From Bacillus sp. ISL-7 (GTDB lineage Bacteria; Bacillota; Bacilli; Bacillales_B; DSM-18226): a stretch of DNA of 64,000 nt. Under the pieces are notes generated by a model, which was not told the DNA's origin, did no database searches, and saw only the letters and a list, made by a program, of their open reading frames with translations. Position numbers and translations under genes: made by a program. Positions within the stretch are counted from its first letter, which is position 1, and each line of letters opens with the position of its first letter. Location: assembly GCF_018613065.1 (NCBI RefSeq), contig NZ_JAGGQW010000041.1, forward strand, positions 62,001-126,000. The letters are read 5' to 3'. Below are positions 17,149 to 25,738 of this stretch, piece by piece.

Positions 17149-17176
17149 GAATGTACCCAGGTACGTTCTTTTTCTT
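17149..17176 (+). terminator. Terminator of csoR
   Basis: GAATGTACC / GGTACGTTC stem with a TTTTTCTTTT tail. Confidence 0.75.
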
Positions 17177-17271
17177 TTATAGGAGATTAGGTCTATTTAA
17201 GAAGAAAGATTGAAAGAAACTCGAATAATACATTTGAAATATTCTGATAAACATATTATTATAAATAAAAA

Positions 17272-17567
17272 TTCAAAGGATTTTTCCCAACAGATAAGCT
17301 TACCGTCAACACAGCTTAATATAGAAAAATTGGTAAAAGATGGACTATTAATGGTATGTCAGATATATTTGGGCCAGGTATAAAAGTTTCCATTTATATT
17401 GGTGATGCAGTCCAGCAAACTTGCTCACAAGTGTGAATGTAAATAACAGAGGGGCTTTTACTTTCACTACTATTAATTCAGCCAAGTCCATAGTTCAAGG
17501 GGGAAATCTCACTCTAGTCTCTACTTCTGGTGGAAAGTTAACAAATGTGACGGTAACAGTTAGGTAG
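17272..17567 (+). pseudogene. Decayed Ig-like (bacterial adhesin repeat) gene fragment
   Basis: The DNA translates to a recognisable bacterial Ig-like domain spread over two frames. Frame one reads TDKLTVNTA, stop, then RWTINGMSDIFGPGIKVSIY; after a one-base shift near 17430 the second frame reads VNVNNRGAFTFTTINSAKSI and VQGGNLTLVSTSGGKLTNVT before a stop. An in-frame TAA at 17317 and the shift show decay. Such domains are usually found as repeats in large secreted proteins; only about one domain is left. A terminator follows. Confidence 0.7.
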
Positions 17568-17649
17568 TTTTAGGACATTGTAAAAATTTGAGAATTGTCA
17601 ATGTCCCAACTTTCATTAATATGAAATAGGTTAATCTAAGCAATCCCTT

Positions 17650-17690
17650 GCTGGAAAGGTACTAATATTAGTAAACTTTCCGGCTTTTTT
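17650..17690 (+). terminator. Terminator behind the decayed gene
   Basis: GCTGGAAAG / CTTTCCGGC stem, with an inner TACTAATATTAGTA palindrome in the loop, followed by T6. Confidence 0.85.
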
Positions 17691-17767
17691 AATTTGGGAT
17701 ACACCATCTTTAATGAACGTCCCATTCCAGAGGTGAATATAATATTTACAAGGAAGGGTGGGTGCAC

Positions 17768-18031
17768 ATGTTTTTCGGTGGGTTGGTTCTTATTGGGATG
17801 GTCATACCATTCATATTAATGAAAATAGATTCTCGATGGGTGAACTGGATCCCAGCGGTATTCTTTTTAGCAGCAGCATTCCTAATGGGTGCGAAGGCGG
17901 TACTTTATCCAGGTGAGGGAATGGCTGATCTAGCTGAGAGAATCTATTTTATGATGTTTGGATCCGTTGCGATTGGTTCCATTATTGGTGGTACAATCGT
18001 TCACTTTATAAAAAGTAGAAAGAAAAAATAG
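17768..18031 (+). CDS. Small membrane protein, 87 residues
   Basis: Three predicted membrane helices: FFGGLVLIGMVIPFILM, WIPAVFFLAAAFLMGAKAVL and MFGSVAIGSIIGGTIVHFI, ending with a basic tail KSRKKK. AAGGAAGGGTGG lies directly upstream; either GTG 17762 or ATG 17768 could be the start and I prefer the ATG on spacing. It resembles small conserved hypothetical membrane proteins of Bacillaceae, but I cannot name a family. Single gene. Confidence 0.75.
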   Translation: MFFGGLVLIGMVIPFILMKIDSRWVNWIPAVFFLAAAFLMGAKAVLYPGEGMADLAERIYFMMFGSVAIGSIIGGTIVHFIKSRKKK

Positions 18032-18119
18032 TCAAAATATGAATTTCCTTCAAACCGATTGGGATTTATCCTCGTTACCTTTAACGAAGAACCAATAAGA
18101 ATGAAGGAGTTGCATGTAA

Positions 18120-18650
18120 ATGAAAAAGCGTTTAAAAGTATTACTTGGGATGTCAATTATGTCAATGTTTTTGTTTGGTGCAGTTGCATTCGCAGCAACA
18201 GATTTTACACAACTGGGATTTTCTAAAGTGGTTGCAGAAAGGAAGATCGAGGCAGGGGAATCAGCTAAACTGAGTCATAGTGGAATTAAAATTCAAATCC
18301 CCGAAGGAGCTTTTACCCACGACGTCACGTTTCAAGTGCTTGAAGGGGATAATAGTAAATTCCAAAAGGTGGCTCCTGCTGGAGAAACCGTGATCATGAA
18401 TTTCGCGTTTAGAGTCATAGATTTAGAGACCGGTCAGATAATAGATAAATTTAATAATAAACAACTCACGTTCAGCTTTAAAGATAAGGATATTAACAAG
18501 GGAAGTATTTACTACAATTTCAAAATTGATGGGACGATTGCAAATAACAATGCACAATCTGTGATCGATGGAAGAACGTTAACCCATCCGGTCGGAGCTG
18601 CACCTGTAGGTTGGTTTATTACATCACCAATGGAAAGTATTAATAAATAA
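18120..18650 (+). CDS. Secreted protein, unknown
   Basis: A 176-residue protein with a clear signal peptide: MKKR, hydrophobic LLGMSIMSMFLFGAVAF and a likely AFA-A cleavage near residue 25. The mature part is beta-rich; HSGIKIQIPEGAFTHDVTFQ resembles the start of ZU5-like or related beta-sandwich domains. There is no anchor or cell-wall motif, so it is probably released or held by binding. It starts at ATG after GAAGGAG. It converges on an ECF sigma/anti-sigma operon with a shared terminator; a functional link is possible but unproven. Confidence 0.75.
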   Translation: MKKRLKVLLGMSIMSMFLFGAVAFAATDFTQLGFSKVVAERKIEAGESAKLSHSGIKIQIPEGAFTHDVTFQVLEGDNSKFQKVAPAGETVIMNFAFRVIDLETGQIIDKFNNKQLTFSFKDKDINKGSIYYNFKIDGTIANNNAQSVIDGRTLTHPVGAAPVGWFITSPMESINK

Positions 18651-18676
18651 GCAACAAGCAACTAATACTTAAATAA

Positions 18677-18718
18677 AAAGTCCATGATTCTCAGTAAGAG
18701 ATTCATGGGCTTTCTTCA
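18677..18718. terminator. Bidirectional terminator
   Basis: AAAGTCCATGATTCTC / GAGATTCATGGGCTTT stem between the convergent secreted-protein and anti-sigma genes. Confidence 0.8.
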
Positions 18719-18719
18719 T

Positions 18720-19472
18720 TTATGTTCCTAAAACCTTTTTGCCACGTGGTTGGGTTCCATTGGCATCTGGTTCGAGTGAAATTCCTATCGCATCAAAAGA
18801 TATTTCCTTGTTCAACTGGTAGGTCAGGTAGCCATTGCCCTCTTTATCCACATGGAAGGTCCCGGCACTTTTTCTGTTTCCATCATCAATTAGCCACACC
18901 TGATAAGCCTCAGAGCCCTTGGTATTCGCCAGTCCTTGGACCTGAAAAACAAGCTGTTTTTTATCTCCTTGCTTGTAAATTAATGCCTGCCCTTGAGCAG
19001 AATCTCCTGCAGGATTTGCTGTCTTTAACGCGTATACCTGGATAAACTCGGCTGGAGTTTTCGTTTGTTCCGTTAATTCTGTTACTTGATCTCGGAGATT
19101 TATATTGTTCCAAATGACTCCTCCAAAGCAAAAGAGGAGAGCGGCGGCAGCCAATCCATAAAGAGAGGAGCGAATTCGGACTAATTTCATTTTTGTTTCT
19201 TTTTGATTATTCCTTACAATCACAGTCTGGGAAGTGTTTTCAGGTGGGAAGATGGCGTTCATCACTTCATCCTTTAAATCAACAGGTACCTCCACGTCGT
19301 CTAATTCATAGGGGAGCATAGTCCACGCCTCCTGCAGATCTTGTATGTCTTTTTGACAAGACGAACAATTCAAAAGGTGCCTTTCCATCCTAATCCGTTC
19401 TTCGTTAGTAGTTTCAGCTATCAAGTAAGAGACTAATTCATTGGAAAATGGACAGCTGATATTTAAACTCAT
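18720..19472 (-). CDS. Anti-sigma factor (zinc-finger, RskA type)
   Basis: Membrane anti-sigma factor holding the neighbouring ECF sigma factor inactive. The N-terminal ZAS-type zinc domain has HLLNCSSC (His-x3-Cys-x2-Cys) at about residues 32-39. A single membrane helix follows (LYGLAAAALLFCFGGVIW, about 105-122), then an extracytoplasmic RskA-like domain with EAYQVWLIDDG and a GxF..D pattern. I chose ATG 19472 (MSLNISCPF), with GGGGGA upstream and 4 bp after the sigma stop; a longer frame overlaps the sigma gene. Release probably needs proteolysis in response to an envelope signal. Confidence 0.88.
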   Translation of the reverse strand: MSLNISCPFSNELVSYLIAETTNEERIRMERHLLNCSSCQKDIQDLQEAWTMLPYELDDVEVPVDLKDEVMNAIFPPENTSQTVIVRNNQKETKMKLVRIRSSLYGLAAAALLFCFGGVIWNNINLRDQVTELTEQTKTPAEFIQVYALKTANPAGDSAQGQALIYKQGDKKQLVFQVQGLANTKGSEAYQVWLIDDGNRKSAGTFHVDKEGNGYLTYQLNKEISFDAIGISLEPDANGTQPRGKKVLGT

Positions 19473-19476
19473 ATTT

Positions 19477-20043
19477 TCATTCCCCCATTTCCACGACAAC
19501 GTGTTTTCGCAAAACCTTCAGTGTCTGATGCAGCCGGCTTTTTATCGTGCCGATAGGTTCCTTTTTCATTTCGGCAATTTCACTTAAGGTGTATCCTTCC
19601 CAATAAAGCCACTGGATCAGTTCGATTTGATTTTTTGATAGAAATTGAAAGGCTTTCTGGATTTGTTCTCGCACCAGCTTTCTTGATAAAATCTCCGCTG
19701 GATTGGAGGATTGATGTTCCGGAATCTGCTCCAATTGTTCCTGATCGATTGATATCAATGCGTTGTCCTTTTTTTCCTTGCGGTGATGGTCAATCGTAAT
19801 ATTACGAGTGATCGTTAAAAGCCAATTGACGAATTGTCCTTTTTCCGGGTTATAACCGGTTTCTGTCGTCCACACGCGGGTAAAAACAGCTTGGACAATT
19901 ACTCTAGCTTTGTCTGCATCTTTTGTTGATTTGAAAACGAAGGAATATACGAGCTTAATATAGCGGTCATATAATTCTTCTAAAGCTGGACGATGCTTTA
20001 CTTTAATTAAAAGCATTAATTCGGTATCACTCAATTTTTGCAT
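19477..20043 (-). CDS. ECF RNA polymerase sigma factor
   Basis: Extracytoplasmic-function sigma factor of about 188 residues. Region 2 (ALEELYDRYIKLVYSFVFK to NWLLTITRNITIDHHRKEK) and region 4 (IELIQWLYWEGYTLSEIAEM, then KKEPIGTIKSRLHQTLKVLR) are both clear. It pairs with the RskA-type anti-sigma gene directly downstream, as in SigK-type ECF systems. The likely start is ATG 20043 (MQKLSDTELM), with AGGGGGA about 11 bases upstream; a TTG further out is possible. Target genes are not evident in the window; the convergent secreted protein is one candidate to test. Confidence 0.9.
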   Translation of the reverse strand: MQKLSDTELMLLIKVKHRPALEELYDRYIKLVYSFVFKSTKDADKARVIVQAVFTRVWTTETGYNPEKGQFVNWLLTITRNITIDHHRKEKKDNALISIDQEQLEQIPEHQSSNPAEILSRKLVREQIQKAFQFLSKNQIELIQWLYWEGYTLSEIAEMKKEPIGTIKSRLHQTLKVLRKHVVVEMGE

Positions 20044-20145
20044 AAAAAAGGCAGTCCCCCTAGTCAATTCTGGATCCCTTTACATTAATAAACGAATCTT
20101 CAAGAAAATCGGTTTGTATATTATATAGGGACATTGAAGATTATT

Positions 20146-20158
20146 GGTGTCAGGCACC
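20146..20158. repeat. GGTGTCAGGCACC palindrome, copy 1
   Basis: 13-bp near-palindrome in the intergenic DNA between the sigma factor and MFS genes. Five copies occur in the window (others at 25696, 29708, 45110, 60910), all outside intact genes. Confidence 0.85.
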
Positions 20159-20167
20159 ATTATTTTC

Positions 20168-20195
20168 AAAAAAACTAGACCTCATGGTGAGGTCT
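20168..20195 (-). terminator. Terminator of the MFS gene
   Basis: Minus strand reads AGACCTCA-CCA-TGAGGTCT followed by a T7 run. Confidence 0.85.
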
Positions 20196-20204
20196 AATAA
20201 ATTT

Positions 20205-21479
20205 TTATTCAGAAATAGAATTTGATTTTGAGATAGTAGTTGTTTCAGGTACGCGAAGGAGAATGATTCCTCCGATGGCAAAGAGAATAACTAAGCTAAA
20301 CACACCGCTGTTCGTATTTCCGGTTATCTGTGCGGTGAATCCGACAAGGAATGGCCCTAAAATAGCTGCAAATTTATAAAAAATACTATAAAAGCCAAAG
20401 AACTCATTGGCGTTTTCTTTTGGAACTAGTTTCGCAAAGTAGGAGCGGCTTAGGGCCTGGATTCCACCTTGGGAGGAGGCAACGAGCATCGCCAAAATCC
20501 AAAAATCTAACGTCGTTTTTAAGAAATAAGCATAGGTACAAATGATTATATAAACAAAAATTCCAACTAGCAGCATGGTTTTGCCTTTATATTTATCGGC
20601 AAGCTTTCCAAATAAAATCGCGAATGGTGCAGCAACTACTTGTGTCGCAAACAAGATAATGAGTAGGTTAGTGGAAGTAATTCCTAGGTCAGATCCGTAT
20701 GCTGTAGACATAGTAATAATCGTATTCACTCCGTCAATATAAAAGAAATAGGCAATTAAAAACAGAAATAATGGACGGTATAATTTAATCTTCTTAAATG
20801 TTTTAACTAGCTGTTTAAAGCCATTGGAAATGGGATTTGGCACGGGTTCCTTATAATAAACTTGTTTGACATTTTTTAGCATCGGAATCGTGAATAGGCC
20901 CCACCATAAGGCGGTAATTGCAAAAGCCGCTTTACTTGCAACCGAAACAGATAATGGGAGGATGTTTTGCTGCGATAATATAATCAGAGCAATGCTGATA
21001 ATAAAAGGGATTGTACTACCGATATACCCCAATGCATAGCCCTTTGAGGAAATCTGATTCATTCTCTCTTCGGTTGTCACATCAACAAGAAACGCATCAT
21101 AGAAAATATTTGTTCCGCCAAAACCAATCACGGTAATCATGTAACAAATTAATAAAAATAGCCATTGATTACTCGGTACGACTGCAAGCAGCAAGGTAAA
21201 TACAATTCCTAATGAAAAGAAAAAGGTGAAAAATCGTTTCTTAAACCCCTTGAAATCCCCAATACTTCCAAGAATAGGCGCACAAATCGATATAAGCAGG
21301 GTGGCAAACGAATTAGCATAGCCCCAATAGGCAGTGGAAGTGGAAGCTTCAAGTCCCGCCTCGGTAGCTGCTGCTTTAAAATAAAGCGGAAAGATTGCCG
21401 TTGTGATTAGGATCGAATAAGCAGAGTTTGCCCAATCATAGAACGCCCAGCTCTTTTCTTGCTTTGACATCCGACTCAT
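20205..21479 (-). CDS. MFS transporter, UMF1/Atg22-like
   Basis: Polytopic membrane transporter of 424 residues with about 12 helices. The N-terminal SWAFYDWANSAYSILITTAI is the hallmark of the UMF1/Atg22 group of the major facilitator superfamily. Substrate is unknown; Atg22 in yeast exports amino acids. The start ATG overlaps the stop of the upstream phosphodiesterase by four bases (ATGA), so the two are translationally coupled, which suggests they act on the same compound, for example a hydrolysis product being moved. Confidence 0.9.
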   Translation of the reverse strand: MSRMSKQEKSWAFYDWANSAYSILITTAIFPLYFKAAATEAGLEASTSTAYWGYANSFATLLISICAPILGSIGDFKGFKKRFFTFFFSLGIVFTLLLAVVPSNQWLFLLICYMITVIGFGGTNIFYDAFLVDVTTEERMNQISSKGYALGYIGSTIPFIISIALIILSQQNILPLSVSVASKAAFAITALWWGLFTIPMLKNVKQVYYKEPVPNPISNGFKQLVKTFKKIKLYRPLFLFLIAYFFYIDGVNTIITMSTAYGSDLGITSTNLLIILFATQVVAAPFAILFGKLADKYKGKTMLLVGIFVYIIICTYAYFLKTTLDFWILAMLVASSQGGIQALSRSYFAKLVPKENANEFFGFYSIFYKFAAILGPFLVGFTAQITGNTNSGVFSLVILFAIGGIILLRVPETTTISKSNSISE

Positions 21480-22801
21480 AGATTTTCCTCCTTTTCATTC
21501 TTCAACATTTCTTCTATCGTCCTTCCATCTGTCTGGCCTAAATTTACTCCTAGAAGCCTTGCAAATGTTGGACCTTCATCAATGAGACGGATTGAAGGCA
21601 GGGTGATTGATTTTATCCCTTTTCCAGCTGCCATAAAAATGGTTCCATAATTTTCTTTCTCAGGTGAATAGCCATGACAAGCCAAGGTGTATTTATGATC
21701 CGCGTTTACGTCCTCCTTCGTGATCGTTTTGATGAACTCCCCTTCGAAGTCTTCTAAAAAGAAATACCCTCTTTGGGCTTCAACCATAAAGGAACACGTT
21801 CCATCTGCGCCTTTTTCAGCAGCTTGTTCCCCTGAGAGAACGTTTTCAATCCCATTTCCAGGATCCTCATGTAAGGAATCTAGCAATCGTCTTACTTTAT
21901 CCTGTGTGGGGAAATCTTGTTTGTCTTTTATGTAAATATATGCAGAGCCATCACAACTTTTACAATATGCCTTCCAATTAATTATTTTTCCTAATCCATT
22001 AGTGGTTATAAGATTTTGCTCATGAAAGAGAACATTTAGGTTGATGGCTTTATTTTCATCTAATGCACTATGATCACCTAGTGCAACTACAGTGGAATTC
22101 TCATAGATTCCGCTTTCCTTTAAGGCCTCGATAATTCTTCCAAGTCGGCTATTGTGGCGGTCGATAGCCGCGAGTGCTTCTTCTGAAGAAAAACCATGAT
22201 AATGCCGCTGGGTATCCAAATCCGTAAAGTGGACCATCAATAAATTCGGCTTCTTGGTTTTAATTGTATCTACGGTTGACTCCAAGACGAAGTCATCCAA
22301 TTCCGGTTGACTAAGGCCTTTTCGGATATGCCCGTAACGTTTATTAAGATCCCACTGAAAGCGTGGACTTCCACTCATCAGTGAAACTAGAATTTGATTA
22401 TGCCAAGGGCGGTTCGCAAAAATTTCGGGCATATTATAGTCAATCTTTGCTTTGGCTGTTACTGGCCATAATAGAGCAGCTGTTGTCATATTTGCCTTTC
22501 TTACTTCGTCATACAAGGTTGTTCCTCGAATACAATCTCTGAACCAGTTCCAATCAGGAGAAACCATGCCTGGCTGCAGAAGTGTGTTATTAATTACACC
22601 GTGGCGGTTCGGATAATTACCTGTGACAATCGTTGCATGACAAGGATAAGTGACGGAAGGGTAAATGGATTCGACTTTCTCTACATAGGTCCCATTTTTT
22701 AATAGGGATTGAAAGTGTGGTAGTTCTTTTAACTTAGGAAAATCTAAGGCTGAAAGGCAATCAAATGAAATGATAATTAAATGGTCAGTCAGTCGTTTCA
22801 T
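21476..22801 (-). CDS. Alkaline-phosphatase-fold phosphodiesterase/pyrophosphatase
   Basis: Type I phosphodiesterase/nucleotide pyrophosphatase (NPP) family, 441 residues. Metal and nucleophile region: IISFDCLSALDF at the start and YPSVTYPCHATIVTGNYPNR, where the Thr/Ser nucleophile follows the family pattern; later metal ligands are in HFTDLDTQRHYHGF and ALGDHSAL, and in LACHGY near the C-terminus. No signal peptide is visible, so it probably acts in the cytosol. It is the first gene of a two-gene operon with the MFS exporter. The substrate may be a nucleotide or phospholipid headgroup diester. Confidence 0.9.
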   Translation of the reverse strand: MKRLTDHLIIISFDCLSALDFPKLKELPHFQSLLKNGTYVEKVESIYPSVTYPCHATIVTGNYPNRHGVINNTLLQPGMVSPDWNWFRDCIRGTTLYDEVRKANMTTAALLWPVTAKAKIDYNMPEIFANRPWHNQILVSLMSGSPRFQWDLNKRYGHIRKGLSQPELDDFVLESTVDTIKTKKPNLLMVHFTDLDTQRHYHGFSSEEALAAIDRHNSRLGRIIEALKESGIYENSTVVALGDHSALDENKAINLNVLFHEQNLITTNGLGKIINWKAYCKSCDGSAYIYIKDKQDFPTQDKVRRLLDSLHEDPGNGIENVLSGEQAAEKGADGTCSFMVEAQRGYFFLEDFEGEFIKTITKEDVNADHKYTLACHGYSPEKENYGTIFMAAGKGIKSITLPSIRLIDEGPTFARLLGVNLGQTDGRTIEEMLKNEKEENL

Positions 22802-22979
22802 ATATTGAAAAACCTCCGAAATCCGAAAATATTTACCAGTTACTACAATTGTACTACAGGTAGGCGGAAATGGAAGAATGGTTACAGAATATTTACAATA
22901 TTGTTAAAAGCATTGTTTTAATAGAAGGGTTTTCTAGTATAATGATATTAGCAAATTCTGGATTAATGGAGGTAAGAAG

Positions 22980-23894
22980 ATGCCGAGTATCCGAAGCTAT
23001 TTTTTTGAAAAAGGAATTAAAATTTCGGTAAAAAGAGCCCTAAAGAAGGGGATATCAGATCGAGCTATGGATGAACAGCGGCAGATGCTCGACACGGCTG
23101 CAAGAAAGCTGGGGAAACTCCCAAAAAACTGCCAGGTTGAGCAACTTGAAATTGAAGGCTTGTACGCTGAGTGGCTTAGTTCCGAAAACATTTTAGCTGA
23201 CAAGGTGATCCTTTATTTACACGGTGGTGGTTATGCATTTTGCTCTGCCAATACCCACCGCCCACTAGCGGCTCGAATTGGGAAAGCGGCGGGTGTAAAG
23301 GTGTTATTTCCGGAGTATCGCCTTGCACCGGAACATCCATTTCCAGCTGCCATCGAGGATGCTGTTACCGTGTACCGCTGGCTATTGCGACAAGGTTATG
23401 ATTCCTCCAAGATTATTTTGGCAGGAGATTCTGCAGGAGGTGGCTTAAGCATTGCTGCCACTTTGGTCTTAAGGGATCAAAATGAACCGCTGCCGGGGGC
23501 AATTGTTTGTCTTTCTCCTTGGGTCGATTTAACCAGTAGCGGGGAAAGTTACCGTAAAAACAAGGAGGTTGATCCATATTTAAGTGTACAAGGTGTAAGG
23601 GATGCAGCACTAATGTATGCGGGGAATGAGAATTCCCTCAACCATCCACTCGTATCACCTGTCTTTGCAGACTTGACAGGGCTTCCTCCATTATTCATCC
23701 AAGCAGGGAATCATGAAATCTTGCAAAGTGATGCAGAATTGCTCGCCACACAAGCACATCATGCAGGTGTTGATGTCACTTTTAAAGTTTGGGACAAGAT
23801 GTGGCATGTCTGGCAAATTAGTGGTGATACTTTACCTGAAGCGAAAAAGGCTGTAAGCGAAATAGGGAATTACCTAAAGAAAAACTTCCAATAA
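22980..23894 (+). CDS. Alpha/beta hydrolase, HSL-type esterase
   Basis: Cytosolic carboxylesterase of the hormone-sensitive-lipase group, 304 residues. The oxyanion motif HGGGYAF lies at about residues 81-87, the nucleophile elbow GDSAGG (Ser) at about 150, then the acid region (PLFIQAGNHEIL) and the catalytic His in KMWHVWQ near residue 275. It starts at ATG after GGAGGT. It is divergent from the phosphodiesterase operon and ends with its own terminator. Such enzymes prefer short acyl esters. Confidence 0.93.
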   Translation: MPSIRSYFFEKGIKISVKRALKKGISDRAMDEQRQMLDTAARKLGKLPKNCQVEQLEIEGLYAEWLSSENILADKVILYLHGGGYAFCSANTHRPLAARIGKAAGVKVLFPEYRLAPEHPFPAAIEDAVTVYRWLLRQGYDSSKIILAGDSAGGGLSIAATLVLRDQNEPLPGAIVCLSPWVDLTSSGESYRKNKEVDPYLSVQGVRDAALMYAGNENSLNHPLVSPVFADLTGLPPLFIQAGNHEILQSDAELLATQAHHAGVDVTFKVWDKMWHVWQISGDTLPEAKKAVSEIGNYLKKNFQ

Positions 23895-23950
23895 TTTTTT
23901 TAAGCTTAACTTGGGCAGATATTGGGTCCAAATTATAAACGAAAATCTGA

Positions 23951-23983
23951 GAACTCCTGAGATACTGAATCAGGAGTTCTTTC
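23951..23983 (+). terminator. Terminator of the esterase gene
   Basis: GAACTCCTGA / TCAGGAGTTC stem with a short T tail. Confidence 0.8.
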
Positions 23984-24095
23984 ACGTATTGATAACAATA
24001 ATTAAACCTATGAACTTTATGAACAAAATGGCAGTTAAGTTTTTAATGCTGTTTAAATGAATAATCTATGAAAACCTCAAAATTTTTGTAAAATT

Positions 24096-24110
24096 AAGAA
24101 AACGTTTACA
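24096..24110. promoter_or_regulatory. Candidate cre (CcpA) site before tctC
   Basis: AAGAAAACGTTTACA fits the cre consensus WTGNAANCGNWNNCW with one mismatch and abuts the ribosome site of tctC, where CcpA binding would block transcription. Carbon catabolite control of the tct operon is inferred. Confidence 0.6.
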
Positions 24111-24124
24111 AAGGGGGAAATGAA

Positions 24125-25153
24125 ATGTTTTCTATCAAAAGAATTTCAGCAGTAATGTGTGCAGGAGCATTGGCATTAAGTTTGGGGGCTTGCAGCAGTA
24201 AGGAAACAGCGAGTACAAGTAAAAAAGAGGAAGGCACCGGTTATCCAACAAAGGCCATTAGCGTGGTAGCACCGTCTGGAGCAGGTGGAGGCTGGGATTT
24301 AACAGCCCGCTCGTTTACAAAAGTGTTAAGTGAAACAAAGCTTGTAAAACAGCCAATGACAGTTGAGAATAAGCCTGGCGGCGGTGGAGCAGTTTTTATG
24401 GCGGAATATGCAACCCAGCAAGTGGAAAATAATGACATGCTGTTTGTCAATTCACCGCCGATTATTATCAACAATTTAAAGAAAGAAGGAAACAGTCCGT
24501 ACGGTTATAAGAATACCACACCATTAGCACAACTTACGAAAGACTATGGAGCGATAGTTGTTAAAGCCGATTCCAAATTTAAAGATTTAAAATCGGTTTT
24601 GGAAGAAGTTAAGAAGGATCCTAGTAAGTTGACTTTTGCTGGTGGCTCGGCACCAGGTTCGATGGACCATTTAGTTTCCATTCTACCAGCCTATAAATAT
24701 GGGGTTGACCCAACTAAAATTAAATATGTTTCCTATGATGGCGGTGGCGAAGCGATTACCGCATTACTTGGAGGAAACGCAGATGTCATTGGGACGGATG
24801 CCTCTAGCGTAAAAGAGTTTCTTAAGGCAGGCAAAGTAAGAGTCCTTGCGATTACATCCACTGAACGCTTATCAGGTGACTTTAAAGATGTCCCTACAGC
24901 GAAGGAACAAGGTGTCGATGCAGAATTTACGATTTGGCGTGGTGTATTTGGTCCAGAAAAAATGTCCGATGAAGCAAAGGCTTATTGGGAAAGAACCATT
25001 GATAAGTTAGTTCAATCACCTGAATGGAAAAAAGAAGTCGAGACACAAGGCTGGGAATTAGAGTATAAAAATGGGGCAGATTTTAAAAAGTTCTTAGATG
25101 ATCAGGAATCACAAGTACAACAATTATTAGAAGCATTAGGAATGCAGAAGTAG
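24125..25153 (+). CDS. tctC: Tripartite tricarboxylate transporter, substrate-binding lipoprotein
   Basis: Extracellular solute-binding protein of the TctC/Bug family, 342 residues, delivering a carboxylate such as citrate to the TctAB membrane pair. The signal peptide ends in the lipobox ALSLGACSS, so the mature protein is a lipoprotein (Cys22 or near). The Bug-family core is clear: VVAPSGAGGGWDLTAR, VENKPGGGGAVFMAEYA and GGSAPGSMDHL. It starts at ATG after AAAGGGGG, next to a cre-like site. The order tctC-tctB-tctA followed by a sensor kinase and regulator is a typical regulated uptake operon. The actual carboxylate is not determined. Confidence 0.95.
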   Translation: MFSIKRISAVMCAGALALSLGACSSKETASTSKKEEGTGYPTKAISVVAPSGAGGGWDLTARSFTKVLSETKLVKQPMTVENKPGGGGAVFMAEYATQQVENNDMLFVNSPPIIINNLKKEGNSPYGYKNTTPLAQLTKDYGAIVVKADSKFKDLKSVLEEVKKDPSKLTFAGGSAPGSMDHLVSILPAYKYGVDPTKIKYVSYDGGGEAITALLGGNADVIGTDASSVKEFLKAGKVRVLAITSTERLSGDFKDVPTAKEQGVDAEFTIWRGVFGPEKMSDEAKAYWERTIDKLVQSPEWKKEVETQGWELEYKNGADFKKFLDDQESQVQQLLEALGMQK

Positions 25154-25229
25154 AAGTAACCCAAGAGGGAAGGAACGACTTTCTCCTTCCCTTTTATTTT
25201 AAACATAGCACGGATTGGGGGGATTGCGG

Positions 25230-25682
25230 ATGGACATTAAATTTGATCGCATCGCTGCTATATTGTTTCTAGCTGTAGGAGTCCTATTTATTATCGGAAG
25301 CAGAAGTATTGCAAGCTCTTCTTATGGAAGTGTAGTCGGTCCAGATATTTTTCCATTCTTTCTTGGGGTATTGCTGACGATCTTAAGTATTCGCTTATTT
25401 TATGAAACCTTTAATGGAAAAACACAGGAAAAGAAAAAAGAAAAATTGCAGTATAAGCCTTTTTTAATCATATTGGCAGCCACATTAATCTATATTTTGA
25501 CGCTGGAATCAGTTGGTTATGTGATCACAACATTTTTATTTCTTTTTGTATGCTTTCAGACAATGGAACGTGCTAAATGGCTGACCTCACTAATAATCGC
25601 TGGATGTTTTTCTGGACTTGTCTATTTCATATTTGTCGAAATATTAAAAGGAACGCTTCCAGGGTGGCCAATTTGGTTTTAG
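25230..25682 (+). CDS. tctB: Tripartite tricarboxylate transporter, small membrane subunit
   Basis: TctB (DUF1468) subunit, 150 residues with four predicted helices (IAAILFLAVGVLFIIGSRSI; FFLGVLLTILSIRLFY; FLIILAATLIYILTL; and a C-terminal pair). It forms the transporter membrane part with TctA. ATG 25230 is preceded by GGGGGGA; an upstream in-frame start lacks a ribosome site. About 57 bp separates it from tctA, and that gap holds a copy of the GGTGTCAGGCACC palindrome. Confidence 0.92.
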   Translation: MDIKFDRIAAILFLAVGVLFIIGSRSIASSSYGSVVGPDIFPFFLGVLLTILSIRLFYETFNGKTQEKKKEKLQYKPFLIILAATLIYILTLESVGYVITTFLFLFVCFQTMERAKWLTSLIIAGCFSGLVYFIFVEILKGTLPGWPIWF

Positions 25683-25695
25683 TCAATTAAGTTAT

Positions 25696-25708
25696 GGTGT
25701 CAGGCACC
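25696..25708. repeat. GGTGTCAGGCACC palindrome, copy 2
   Basis: Lies between tctB and tctA, inside the operon, so it is transcribed; the stem could influence tctA expression. Confidence 0.85.
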
Positions 25709-25738
25709 ACGTTTCTTGGAAGGAAAGGGGGATATGTT

